Source: SG8-41 sp035649495 (GTDB lineage: Bacteria > Pseudomonadota > Gammaproteobacteria > Burkholderiales > SG8-41). From it: a stretch of DNA of 64,000 nt. Numbering within the stretch: the stretch's first letter is position 1; each line of letters starts with the position of its first letter. The DNA lies in NCBI GenBank assembly GCA_035649495.1, contig DASRJL010000106.1:1-64000 (forward strand). The letters run 5' to 3'. This document shows positions 15,930-25,746 of this stretch, one piece after another. The translations under genes and the position numbers were made by a program. The notes under the pieces were generated by a model. It made no database searches. It was given only the letters and a program-made list of their open reading frames with translations, and was not told where the DNA came from.

Positions 15930-16787
15930 GTGACCTATCGAACCATGGAAGTGCGCCCTATCGCCGGTGCGCTCGGCGCCGAGATCTATGGCGCCAATCT
16001 CAAGGACCGCGACGACAGCCCGATGTGGCCGGAGCTGCGGCAGGCGTTCCTCGAATACCACGTCATCGCGGTGCGCGGCCAGGACCTGTCGCCGGAAGAC
16101 CTCATGCGGGTGGGCGGCAAGTTCGGCGAGCCGGCGCACTATCCCTTCGCGAAGGGCATGGACGATTTTCCGCTCGTTACGCGGATCATCAAGGAGAAGG
16201 ACCAGCGGGAAGCTTTCGGCAACGCCTGGCACACCGACACGATGTACCTGGAAAAGCCGCCGCGCGCGACGCTGCTCTACGCGGTGGAGACCCCGCCCAA
16301 AGGCGGCGATACGCTCTACGCCAACACCGCGGCCGCCTACGACGCGCTGTCCGATGGCATGAAGAAGCTGATCGAAGGCGTGATCGGCGTGAGCGACGGC
16401 AGCCTGAAGCACCGGCGCGGCGGCCCGCGCACCGTTCACCTCGGCGGCATCAGCGCCATGGCGATGCAGAACATCGACAAGGGAGAGACTTACGTGGCGC
16501 GCCATCCCATCGTGCGCACGCATCCCGACACCGGCCGCAAGGCACTCTACGTGACCGCGCTGCATACGCTCCGTCTCGACGGGATGACCGAGGAGGAAAG
16601 CCGTCCGCTCATCAAGTACCTGAACGATCACTGCATCGAGAACGAGTTCACCTGTCGCATGCGCTGGGAGCCCGGCCAGCTCACGGTCTGGGACAACCGC
16701 TGCACCATGCACAACGCGATCAACGACTACCACGGCTACCGCCGGGAGATGTACCGCCTCATCGTGGGGCCGGAAGTCCCGGTGTAG
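15930..16787 (+). CDS. TauD/TfdA-family Fe(II)/2-oxoglutarate dioxygenase
   Basis: A 285-residue dioxygenase from a GTG start with GGAGG upstream. The iron facial triad is visible: H101 and D103 in NAWHTDTMYLE, and H261 in WDNRCTMHNAIND. YHGYRREMYR carries the 2-oxoglutarate-binding arginine. The family hydroxylates taurine, aryloxyalkanoates, sulfate esters and similar compounds; the substrate cannot be chosen. It is followed 31 bp later by the small-subunit and GMC oxidoreductase genes, which suggests a common oxidative pathway. Confidence 0.93.
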   Translation: MTYRTMEVRPIAGALGAEIYGANLKDRDDSPMWPELRQAFLEYHVIAVRGQDLSPEDLMRVGGKFGEPAHYPFAKGMDDFPLVTRIIKEKDQREAFGNAWHTDTMYLEKPPRATLLYAVETPPKGGDTLYANTAAAYDALSDGMKKLIEGVIGVSDGSLKHRRGGPRTVHLGGISAMAMQNIDKGETYVARHPIVRTHPDTGRKALYVTALHTLRLDGMTEEESRPLIKYLNDHCIENEFTCRMRWEPGQLTVWDNRCTMHNAINDYHGYRREMYRLIVGPEVPV

Positions 16788-16818
16788 CTGCTGGACCACG
16801 GGTTCTGGGAGGGAAACC

Positions 16819-17484
16819 ATGCAGGAATCTGCCGAAGCTCCGCACGTCTTCAACTACCTCACGCAGCCGGAAGTCCGCTTTCTCGACGCGGCCGCCGCCC
16901 GCCTGATACCGGCGGACGATCTCGGACCGGGTGGCAAGGAAGCAGGCGTCAGCGCCTACATCGACAACCAGCTGAACAGCGTCTGGGGCTCGCACGGTCG
17001 CAACTATCGCAGCGGACCGTGGCCCGAAGGCACGCCGTACCAGGGCTTCCAGTCACGGCTCACGCCGCGGGAAATCTACCGTGCCGCCATCCGCGAGACC
17101 AACGTCCATTGCCTGAAGCAATATCAGAAGGCTTTTGAGTTCCTGGGACCGCGCGAGCAGGACGACGTGCTGAAGGGGCTGGAAAGCGGCACGATCGAGC
17201 TGTCGTCGGTCTCGTCGAAGCTCTTCTTCGGGCTCCTCATCAGGAACACGATGGAAGGCTTCTTCGCCGACCCGATTTACGGCGGCAACCGCGACAAGGT
17301 CGGCTGGAAGCTGATCGGCTTCCCGGGCGTGCCGCCTTCCAATTACAACGATCTGATCGACGAGCACAACGTGCCCTACCGCGTCGAGCCGGTCAGCATA
17401 CTCGACATCCGGCAGGGAAAGGTTCAGCTCGACGCCCAGGGCCTGCCGAAACACGTACGCCTCAAGGACGCGGAACAGGAGTAA
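16819..17484 (+). CDS. Gluconate 2-dehydrogenase subunit 3-family protein
   Basis: A 221-residue small subunit of GMC-type membrane or periplasmic dehydrogenases. The N-terminal LTQPEVRFLDAAAARLIPAD is the family signature. GFFADPIYGGNRDKVGWKLIGFPG is the conserved centre. In characterised gluconate and fructose dehydrogenases this subunit has a Tat signal and carries the folded GMC subunit across the membrane. Here the N-terminus (MQESAEAPHVFNYL) has no twin arginine, so this complex may stay in the cytoplasm. The GMC gene starts 5 bp downstream. Confidence 0.9.
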   Translation: MQESAEAPHVFNYLTQPEVRFLDAAAARLIPADDLGPGGKEAGVSAYIDNQLNSVWGSHGRNYRSGPWPEGTPYQGFQSRLTPREIYRAAIRETNVHCLKQYQKAFEFLGPREQDDVLKGLESGTIELSSVSSKLFFGLLIRNTMEGFFADPIYGGNRDKVGWKLIGFPGVPPSNYNDLIDEHNVPYRVEPVSILDIRQGKVQLDAQGLPKHVRLKDAEQE

Positions 17485-17489
17485 GGACC

Positions 17490-19250
17490 ATGGCAACCAA
17501 GCTGAAACCCGTCGACGCGGTGATCGTCGGCACCGGCGTCGTCGGCTCCATCATGGCGAAAGAACTGGCCGATGCCGGCCTGAAGGTGGTGGCGCTGGAG
17601 CGCGGACGTATGATCGACCCGCAGCACGACTTCGCGGTCCCGTCCACCTACGACGAGCTCAAGTTCGACCGCTTCAGCGACATCTTCCAGGACCTCTCGC
17701 GCGAGACACTCACGTTTCGCAACAGTCCGGGTGAAAGGGCGCTCCCCATGCGCGAGATGGGCTCGTTCAAGCCCGGCGAGGCGGTGGGCGGAACGGCGCT
17801 CCACTGGAGCACCCACGCACGCCGCTTCCTGCCGTGGGATTTCGAGACCCGCAGCCGCACCGTCGAGCGCTACGGGAAGGGAATGATTCCCGAAAACTGC
17901 ACCAGCCAGGACTGGGGCATCACCTACGAGGAGCTGGAGCCGTACTACGACCAGTTCGAGCACCTCTACGGCGTCGGCGGCAAGGCAGGCAATCTGGACG
18001 GCGTGATCCAGGAAGGCGGCAATCCGTTCGAGGGCCCGCGCTCTCGCGAATACCCGAATCCGCCCTCCCCCATGAGTTACGCCGGCACGATGTTCGCCAC
18101 GGCCTGCGCGGAGCTGGGTTACAAGCCCCACGTGAATCCGATCGCGGCCCAGACGCAGGCCTACACGAACCCGTACAAGCTCATGCTGGGCCAGTGCATA
18201 CGCGGCGGTTTCTGCACGAGCCACGCCTGCTCGCAGGGCGCGAAAGCCAATCCGAGCACGACCGTGATACCGGCGCTCCTCAAGCAGGAGAACTGCGAGA
18301 TCCGGCCGCTTTCGAACGTGATCCGGGTAAACCTCGACTCGGACAGGAAGCGCGCCACCGGCGTGACGTATCTCGACGCGAGCGGCCGCGAATTCGAGCA
18401 GCCGGCCGACATCGTCGTTCTCGGGGCGTATACCTTCAACAACGTGCGCCTCATGCTGCTCTCGGGCATAGGCGCGCCGTACGACCCGGTGGCCAACAGG
18501 GGCGTCGTCGGCCGCAACTACTCCTACCAGTCCCACGGCCGGGTGACGATGTTCTTCGAGGAGAAGGCGTTCAATCCCTTCATGGGCGGGGGCGCGCGCG
18601 GCACGGCGATCGACGAGTTCAACGGCGACAACTTCGACCACTCGGGACTCGATTTCTTCGGCGGCGCCTACGTGAACGTCGCGAGCGCGGGCGCCCTCCC
18701 GATACGCTCGACCACGGTACCCGCGGGAACCCCGAAATGGGGCTCGGAATGGAAACGGGCCGCGGCCCACTATTACCAGCGCAACTTCAGCATCCGCGTA
18801 GGCGGCGGATGCCAGAGCTATCGCCAGAACTACCTCGACCTCGATCCGACGTATCGGGACGCCAACGGCCTGCCGCTCCTGCGCATGACCTTCGACTGGG
18901 GTGAGAACGAGCGGAAATCCATCGACTGGGTCACGGGGAAGGCCGAGGAGATCGCGAAGGCCATGAACCCGTCGCGGATGAACACCTCGGGGCAGCACGG
19001 CCATTACGATATCGTGCCCTACCAGAGCACGCACAACATCGGCGGCGCGGCCATGGGCGCGGACCCGGCCACGAGCGCGGTCAACAAGTACCTGCAGTCG
19101 TGGGACGTCAGCAACGTGTTCGTGATCGGCGGCAGCGCTTTCCCGCAGAACGCCGCCTACCCGCCGACGCAAACCATAGGCACCCTCGCCTGCTGGGCGG
19201 CCGACAACATCAGGGGAACCTACCTCAAGCGGCCGGGACCGATGGCTTGA
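17490..19250 (+). CDS. GMC-family FAD-dependent oxidoreductase
   Basis: A 586-residue dehydrogenase large subunit. The N-terminal Rossmann motif is VIVGTGVVGSIMAKELADAG with the acidic ELERG-like end at VVALERG. MREMGSFKPGEAVGGTALHW is the GMC substrate/FAD region. The C-terminal HNIGGAAMGADP and NAAYPPTQTIGTLACW supply the active-site region. It probably oxidises an alcohol or sugar acid and passes electrons to a cytochrome c subunit, which is not encoded nearby. It is coupled to the small subunit by a 5-bp gap. The next gene is convergent, 14 bp away. Confidence 0.93.
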   Translation: MATKLKPVDAVIVGTGVVGSIMAKELADAGLKVVALERGRMIDPQHDFAVPSTYDELKFDRFSDIFQDLSRETLTFRNSPGERALPMREMGSFKPGEAVGGTALHWSTHARRFLPWDFETRSRTVERYGKGMIPENCTSQDWGITYEELEPYYDQFEHLYGVGGKAGNLDGVIQEGGNPFEGPRSREYPNPPSPMSYAGTMFATACAELGYKPHVNPIAAQTQAYTNPYKLMLGQCIRGGFCTSHACSQGAKANPSTTVIPALLKQENCEIRPLSNVIRVNLDSDRKRATGVTYLDASGREFEQPADIVVLGAYTFNNVRLMLLSGIGAPYDPVANRGVVGRNYSYQSHGRVTMFFEEKAFNPFMGGGARGTAIDEFNGDNFDHSGLDFFGGAYVNVASAGALPIRSTTVPAGTPKWGSEWKRAAAHYYQRNFSIRVGGGCQSYRQNYLDLDPTYRDANGLPLLRMTFDWGENERKSIDWVTGKAEEIAKAMNPSRMNTSGQHGHYDIVPYQSTHNIGGAAMGADPATSAVNKYLQSWDVSNVFVIGGSAFPQNAAYPPTQTIGTLACWAADNIRGTYLKRPGPMA

Positions 19251-19264
19251 GCCAGAACCAGGTT

Positions 19265-20140
19265 CTAGACCAGGGGCCGGTCCAGAAGGCGTTCGAGGAT
19301 GCGCAGCGGTGACCGGGACGGATCCTGCATGACGTCGACGGGCAGATGAAACGTCTGCTCCAGCGCGTACTGCCCGCTCATGGCGGCGTGCGAGACCTGA
19401 TCGGTAAACACGATCCACGTGCTTCCCGTCGAGAACTCGTAGCGGCGCTGCGGCGCTTCCGACTGGTAACCGAGGTCCGCCTTCATCCGGTCGTGCAGCC
19501 GCAGCATGTAGTGATCGTACGCGCTGCGCCGGCTCTTCGTGACCCCGAGGAGATGCAGCGCCACGCTGCCGCCGGGGAGAGGCCCGGGGAACGACGGCAC
19601 GAAGCGCCGAGCGACGTCCTCGAAGGGCTCGCCAAGCCGCCACGTCCGGGTGTGCCCTTGCGGGTCGACGTTCGAGAAAACGCGCAGGATGCGCTTGCCC
19701 TGCGTGGGCGAAGATGGAAAGCTGTCCACGTGCAGGCGCGTGTCGTCCTTGCGCCATGAGGTTCTGCGTCCGGCGATCTCCGCCGGCCGGTAGCTGGTGC
19801 GTCCCTGTTGCAGGTGCGCCGCATAGCGCGGCAGCAGGTTCCGGACCAGCGCCCCGCTCGACGCAGCAAAGCGCGCCACCATGCCTCGCAGCGCTTCGCG
19901 GTCCGGTTCGTCCACGCCGGTTCCGCCCAGCGTGCCGGAGACAGGGTCGAAACTGACGTTCTTGGTCTTGCCGGCCACCTCGGGGGACAGAAAGCGATTC
20001 TCGCCGTCCTGCAGCGGGAAATGGAGATCCGGGATCAGGAGGACGTTCCCGGCTTCCAGCGCGAGAGTGGCGCGCTCCTGCTCCGCCGTCGAGCGGCGCG
20101 GATCCCAGCCAACGACCCGTAGAATCACAACGTCGGACAC
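19265..20140 (-). CDS. kdoO: Kdo hydroxylase family protein (KdoO)
   Basis: A 291-residue protein matching the 3-deoxy-D-manno-oct-2-ulosonic acid (Kdo) 3-hydroxylase family, which modifies the inner core of lipopolysaccharide in Burkholderia and relatives. Fe(II)/2-oxoglutarate-type ligands appear as RLHVDSFPSSP (H-x-D) and DQVSHAAMSGQYALEQT (distal H). The GTG start has GGAGG six bases upstream. No signal peptide; the enzyme acts at the inner membrane/cytoplasm. Its presence supports a Gram-negative, betaproteobacterial host. Confidence 0.88.
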   Translation of the reverse strand: MSDVVILRVVGWDPRRSTAEQERATLALEAGNVLLIPDLHFPLQDGENRFLSPEVAGKTKNVSFDPVSGTLGGTGVDEPDREALRGMVARFAASSGALVRNLLPRYAAHLQQGRTSYRPAEIAGRRTSWRKDDTRLHVDSFPSSPTQGKRILRVFSNVDPQGHTRTWRLGEPFEDVARRFVPSFPGPLPGGSVALHLLGVTKSRRSAYDHYMLRLHDRMKADLGYQSEAPQRRYEFSTGSTWIVFTDQVSHAAMSGQYALEQTFHLPVDVMQDPSRSPLRILERLLDRPLV

Positions 20141-20363
20141 GGAAAGCCTCCAAACCCCTCATGCCACGCGAGACCCGTGCGGCGTATTGCGTGCGCCGAA
20201 CCAAACCCTACGTGCGACTGTACGTTGCTCACGGCCACCTGTCGACTCCGGCGAGCCGGCGTCCGAGCGGAGTGAGTCGTGCCGGCTCGCCGGGCTCCGG
20301 ATCCGCCTGGCCCTTCCAGCCCCGCCACCACGCCGGGGCCCGTTTTTCCCGCCACACGGCCGG

Positions 20364-20579
20364 TCATTGCCGGATGTCCCAGAAGGCCTGGGCGTGGTGA
20401 ACGGGGACAACGCTCCACTCGAGCGGCTCGTGCGAGTACCACGTTTCCGGCCGCTCGAGGTGCGCGTTCACGAAAGAGCAGATGACATCGGAGGCCGCGC
20501 GCAACAGGCGATCGGGCACCAGCCCGGAGAGCACCGCGTAGCCGTTCCGCGCAAGCAATTCACGATCGCTTCGCATCAC
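20364..20579 (-). pseudogene. N-terminal remnant of a phytanoyl-CoA dioxygenase (PhyH)-like gene
   Basis: A 71-residue frame reading ELLARNGYAVLSGLVPDRLL and PLEWSVVPVHHAQAFWDIRQ. The latter is the segment just before the catalytic H-x-D region in PhyH-family proteins. It stops at TGA, and no frame of the following 220 bp resumes the family sequence, so the iron-binding core is missing. It lies 15 bp after the 93-residue gene on the same strand. I take it as a truncated remnant; a functional small protein is less likely. Confidence 0.6.
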
Positions 20580-20594
20580 CGTAAACGCCTGCCA

Positions 20595-20876
20595 CTAACT
20601 CAAGAATTTCCTGAAGGGAAGCCAGCTGAACCATCCAAAGCCGGGCCAGACCTTGCGTACTTGTCGCAGGCATTCCTTGACCAGAGCCTTTTGAACAGGA
20701 CTCAGCGGCTTGCACTCCTTGCGAATGGTCACCACCGCCACCCCAAGCTCGCCAATGAGTTCCGATGAGGTTGTCCAGGTGCCGTTGAGAACACTCTCCA
20801 GGCGACGGCCGTGAGCCGTAAACCCGCCGTCTTTCAGGGCGGATGCCAGGGCAACAAACGGTTCCGAGCTCACCAT
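20595..20876 (-). CDS. Small hypothetical protein (93 residues)
   Basis: A 93-residue soluble protein I do not recognise. It has an N-terminal ALASALKDGGFTAHGRRLES helix-like part, a VAVVTIRKECKPLSPVQKAL centre, and a tryptophan/phenylalanine-rich tail (WPGFGWFSWLPFRKFL). No signal peptide. It begins 10 bp after the PanE-like gene ends on the same strand, so it is probably co-transcribed. Length and composition look like real coding sequence, but I have no function to propose. Confidence 0.6.
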   Translation of the reverse strand: MVSSEPFVALASALKDGGFTAHGRRLESVLNGTWTTSSELIGELGVAVVTIRKECKPLSPVQKALVKECLRQVRKVWPGFGWFSWLPFRKFLS

Positions 20877-20886
20877 CCGCCGGCTT

Positions 20887-21945
20887 TCACCCCCCGAGAT
20901 GCGCCGGCGAGGGCTTGATCTCCCCGCGCTCCAGCTTCTTGACCAGCTCGACGAGCTTTTCGTGCGTGGGCGTCGGGATGCCGAGCTGCTTCGCCTTCTC
21001 CACGATGAGCCCGTTCATGAACTCGATCTCGGTGCGCCGGCCCTTGCGCACGTCCTGCGCCATGGACGGGAACTGCAGGTCGCCGCGCGGATTTTCCTTG
21101 GCGTGCGAAGCGAGATGCTCATCGACCTCCGCCATCGCATCCGCGCTGCCCGCGGCCGCGGCCGCCAGCAGCTCGGGCTTCAGGCCGTGCATGTTCTCGA
21201 GCTGGTAGCCGAGCGCCTGGCCCACGCGAACCGCTTCGCCGCCCAGCATGATCGAGAAGCGGCGCACGGCCGGGTTCTTGTCGCACTGTGCGCTGGTCAG
21301 CCCGGTCACCGAGCAGACGCCGTTCCGCATCCCGTTCTGCGAGAGCTTGGACCAGCGCTCGCCCCACAGATTGGTGGTCGCCTTGGCGCTGTCGATCACC
21401 TTGAACATCTCGACCAGCTCCTGCACGCGCTTCGTGACAGTGCCGTGCACTTCGCCGATGCGGAAGACCGTGTGCTTGTCCCCGCCCTTGGCCACCGTGC
21501 GCCGGATGCGGGCGACGTCGTGCATGTCCACCGAGATGACCGAGGCGACGATGCCGATGGCCTTGCCCCAGCCCACGATGCCCGCGATCTTCTCGTCGTT
21601 GAAGCAGTTCTGCAGCGATACGAAGAATCCGTCCGGTGCGACGTAAGGCTTGATGAGCGTCGTCGCCCACTCCGTGTCGTACGACTTGACCGAGATGAAC
21701 GCGATGTCGATCGGCTTCTGCTTCGAGAGCGACTGCACCTCGGTGATGTGCAGCGTCTTCGCCTTCGTCACCGTGAACTTCTCCTCCGGCGTCACGCCGT
21801 CCAGCTCCAGGCCGCGCGAGCGTATCGCCTCGATGTTCTCCGGCCACATGTCGATGAGCGTCACGTCGTGGCCGTGATGCGCCAGGTACCCGCCCACATA
21901 GCCGCCGAGCGCCCCCGTGCCCATGAATGCAATCCGCTTGCCCAT
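20887..21945 (-). CDS. Ketopantoate reductase (PanE/ApbA) family protein
   Basis: A 352-residue NADP-dependent 2-oxoacid reductase-like protein. The start at 21945 has GGAGGCAGC upstream; the frame extends further upstream but antisense to the Bug gene leader. The N-terminal RIAFMGTGALGGYVGGYLAH is the GxGxxG dinucleotide fold. FISVKSYDTEWA carries the conserved lysine region, and KLSQNGMRNGVCSVTG the second catalytic region. It is longer than classical PanE (about 300), typical of catabolic paralogues, so pantothenate synthesis is not assured. Divergent from the Bug gene at 22043. Confidence 0.88.
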   Translation of the reverse strand: MGKRIAFMGTGALGGYVGGYLAHHGHDVTLIDMWPENIEAIRSRGLELDGVTPEEKFTVTKAKTLHITEVQSLSKQKPIDIAFISVKSYDTEWATTLIKPYVAPDGFFVSLQNCFNDEKIAGIVGWGKAIGIVASVISVDMHDVARIRRTVAKGGDKHTVFRIGEVHGTVTKRVQELVEMFKVIDSAKATTNLWGERWSKLSQNGMRNGVCSVTGLTSAQCDKNPAVRRFSIMLGGEAVRVGQALGYQLENMHGLKPELLAAAAAGSADAMAEVDEHLASHAKENPRGDLQFPSMAQDVRKGRRTEIEFMNGLIVEKAKQLGIPTPTHEKLVELVKKLERGEIKPSPAHLGG

Positions 21946-22042
21946 GCTGCCTCCTGAAAATTCAGAATTGAGCCACAGGATCGGCTCGAGCCATTCTACA
22001 ATGGCGCAGGCACGCCGACCCGCCCCCACAGGAGACCAGCAT

Positions 22043-23002
22043 ATGATCACCGAGAAGCCAGCGCGCCTTGTTGTACTCGCGCTGGCCCTGGCATTCGCTT
22101 CCAATGCAGGCGCACAGGCATGGCCGACGAAGCCGGTGCGCATGATCATCGCGTTCGCGCCGGGCGGCGGCACCGATATCGCCGGGCGGCTGCTCGCGAA
22201 GCGGTATACCGAGGCGCTGGGCCAGTCCTTCGTGGTCGAGAACCGTGCTGGCGCGGGCGGGATCATCGGCGCGGAATTCGTCGCGAAGTCTCCCCCGGAC
22301 GGCTACAACATTCTCGTCACAACGGCATCCCTTTCGGTCAACGTCAACCTGCAGAAACTCGCCTTCGACCCGGTCAAGGACCTCGCTCCTGTAACCTGGA
22401 TAGCCTCGGTGCCGCTCGTCCTGTTCGTGCATTCGAGCGTTCCAGCGAAATCCGTGAAGGAGCTGGTCGCGCTGGCGAAGAAGCGTCCCATGAACGCAGG
22501 GTCGAACGGCGCCGGCACGACCAGCCATCTCGCCATCGAGATGTTGAACCAGGCCACCGGCATCAACGCCGTGCACGTGCCGTACAAGGGCGGCGGCCCG
22601 GCGCAGATCGCGCTGCTGACGGGCGAGATCGATTTCCGCTTCGGGTCCATCTTTGCGAGCGTCCACCACGTCCGCGCCGGCCGCTACCGGGCGCTCGCCG
22701 TCACGACGGCCAAGCCCTCCTCGCTGCTGCCCGACGTGCCGACCATGAATTCGATCTATCCCGGCTTCGAGTGCGACCAGTGGTACGCGATGTTCCTGCC
22801 GGCCGGCACGCCGAAGGACATCGTCTCGAGGCTCAACGCCGAAACGGTGAAGGCGATCAACTCCGACGAGATGCGGGAACAGTTGAAGCGCGACGGCGCC
22901 TACCCGGTCGGCAGCACGCCCGAGGAGCTCGCCGCGATGTTCAAACGGGAAGTCGCGCGCTACGCTAAGGTGATCGCGGCTGCGAAGGTGAAGGCTGATT
23001 AA
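22043..23002 (+). CDS. Bug/TctC-family substrate-binding protein
   Basis: A 319-residue periplasmic binding protein. ATG 22043 has AGGAGA upstream. The signal peptide is RLVVLALALAFASNAGAQA, with cleavage near residue 25. Marks: PTKPVRMIIAFAPGGGTDIA, VVENRAGAGGIIG, AKSPPDGYNILV and VPYKGGGPAQIALLTGE. It is divergent from the PanE-like reductase and followed by the peptidase after an inverted-word spacer. The ligand is unknown. Confidence 0.94.
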   Translation: MITEKPARLVVLALALAFASNAGAQAWPTKPVRMIIAFAPGGGTDIAGRLLAKRYTEALGQSFVVENRAGAGGIIGAEFVAKSPPDGYNILVTTASLSVNVNLQKLAFDPVKDLAPVTWIASVPLVLFVHSSVPAKSVKELVALAKKRPMNAGSNGAGTTSHLAIEMLNQATGINAVHVPYKGGGPAQIALLTGEIDFRFGSIFASVHHVRAGRYRALAVTTAKPSSLLPDVPTMNSIYPGFECDQWYAMFLPAGTPKDIVSRLNAETVKAINSDEMREQLKRDGAYPVGSTPEELAAMFKREVARYAKVIAAAKVKAD

Positions 23003-23011
23003 ACCCGCAAT

Positions 23012-23104
23012 GCGTGATTGGCGATTCGTGATTAGCGATTGGTCTTGAAGCTGAGCTTTGCAGGAAACAGGCACCAATCGCCAATCACCATTCACTAATC
23101 ACGC
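23012..23104. repeat. GTGATTGGCGATT-word inverted array
   Basis: The left arm 23012-23043 is built from GTGATTGGCGATTCGTGATT words. The right arm 23072-23104 carries the inverse (ACCAATCGCCAATCACC). The arms are about 32 bases with few mismatches and a 28-base loop. It occupies nearly the whole spacer between the Bug gene and the M32 peptidase. Confidence 0.9.
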
Positions 23105-23113
23105 AGTCCACGA

Positions 23114-24612
<1,499 letters not shown>

Positions 24613-24616
<4 letters not shown>

Positions 24617-24733
24617 AAGATGAACGTGGAAGGATTACCCTGCCTTTGCAGATGAAGAGGCGGAATACACGGCGGAGCAATTGGAGTGGCCTGCGGGTCC
24701 TCCTTCATTTTTCCGCCTTCATCCTTGGCTGCG
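24613..24733 (+). repeat. CATCC-word repeat region inside Bug leader
   Basis: The complement of 24612-24642 reads ATCCTTCCACGTTCATC, matching the spacer at 46991-47007 exactly. Around 24699-24735 the plus strand has TCCTCCTTCATTTTTCCGCC, then TTCATCCTTGGCTGCGCGCT, the latter also present in the complement of 48940-48965. It overlaps the N-terminal codons of the Bug gene. Confidence 0.75.
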
Positions 24734-25656
24734 CGCTCGGCTTTGCCGTGGGCGCGCAGCAGTATCCCGTCAGGCCGGTGCGCGTCATCGTCAATTTTCC
24801 GCCCGGCGCCGGGGTCGATATCACGACGCGCCTCGTCACCGCGAAGCTCTCGGAGGCGCTGGGGCAGCAATTCCTGGTCGACAACCGGGCGGGCGCGGCC
24901 GGCAATATCGGCATCGAGCTCGCTTCGCGCGCCGCCCCCGACGGCTACACCCTGCTCGCTGCCACAGCCGCCGCGGCGGTCAGCCAGACGGTATTTCCAA
25001 AGATCCCGTTCGATCTCGTGCGCGATTTCGCACCGGTATCGATGATGGCGTCGGCGCCGTTCGTGCTGGCCGTGCATCCATCCGTGCAGGCGAAGACACT
25101 CGCCGAGCTGCTCGCGCTGGCGAAGGCGAAGCCCGGACAGCTCTCCTACGCGACGCCCGGCACCGGCAGCTCGCCGCATCTGGCGGGAGAGCTGCTCAAG
25201 ATGCTCTCGGGCACGAGCATGCTTCACGTGCCGTACAAGGGCATGGTGCCGGCCGCGACCGACGTAATGGGCGGCAACGTGCCGATCCTCTTCGGCAACT
25301 CCCTGGTCGTTCTCCCCGCGGCGAGGAGCGGGAAGCTGCGCGCCATCGCGATCACCACGCTTCGCCGCAGCGGGGTAGCCCCCGAGCTGCCGACGATCGC
25401 GGAATCGGGGTTCCCCGGTTACGAGTCCGGCACCTGGTATGGACTCATGGCGCCGGTGCGCGCGCCCCGTGAAATCGTGACGCGGCTGAACGGCGCGGTC
25501 GTGAAAGCGGTGCAGCTGGCCGACGTCCGCGAGAAGCTGATCGCACAGGGCGCGGAGCCGATAATCATGACTCCGGAAGAGATGGGCGCCTTCGTGCGCG
25601 CCGAAATCGCCAAGTGGGGCAAGGTGGCGAAGGCGGCGAATATCCGCTTGGAGTGA
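24613..25656 (+). CDS. Bug/TctC-family substrate-binding protein with repeat-derived leader
   Basis: A 347-residue binding protein from ATG 24613, which overlaps the peptidase stop; ATG 24652 would give 334 residues. The signal peptide core is LLHFSAFILGCALGFAVGAQQ. Marks: YPVRPVRVIVNFPPGAGVDI, VDNRAGAAGNIG, AAPDGYTLLAAT and VPYKGMVPAATDVMGG. The DNA coding for residues 1-50 matches the CATCC-word repeat family found in spacers at 46987 and 49075 and in two other Bug leaders. See findings. Confidence 0.9.
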
Positions 25657-25667
25657 TGACGAAATCG

Positions 25668-25731
25668 TGATTGGTGATTGGTGACTGCTGCGACGGCTGA
25701 TGACGGGCGTCTGACCCCTGACCCCTGACGA
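25668..25731. repeat. GTGATTG and CCCCTGA word arrays
   Basis: A short GTGATTGGTGATTGGTGAC array (25671-25689) and a separate TGACCCCTGACCCCTGACG array (25713-25731) fill the spacer before the DUF808 gene. There is no clear inverted partner within the spacer. Confidence 0.65.
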
Positions 25732-25746
25732 AGAACGAGGACTGAA

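Noticed and set aside
17424..20204. A 926-codon open frame on the minus strand opposite the GMC gene
   Set aside because: It is antisense to a clear GMC oxidoreductase and small subunit, has Arg/Ala/His-rich composition and no domain. GC-rich DNA leaves such frames open by chance.
20359..20370. TGA ending the PhyH fragment considered as a second selenocysteine codon
   Set aside because: The frame after the TGA does not resemble PhyH sequence and no suitable hairpin follows; unlike the UGSC case, the motif context does not call for Sec.
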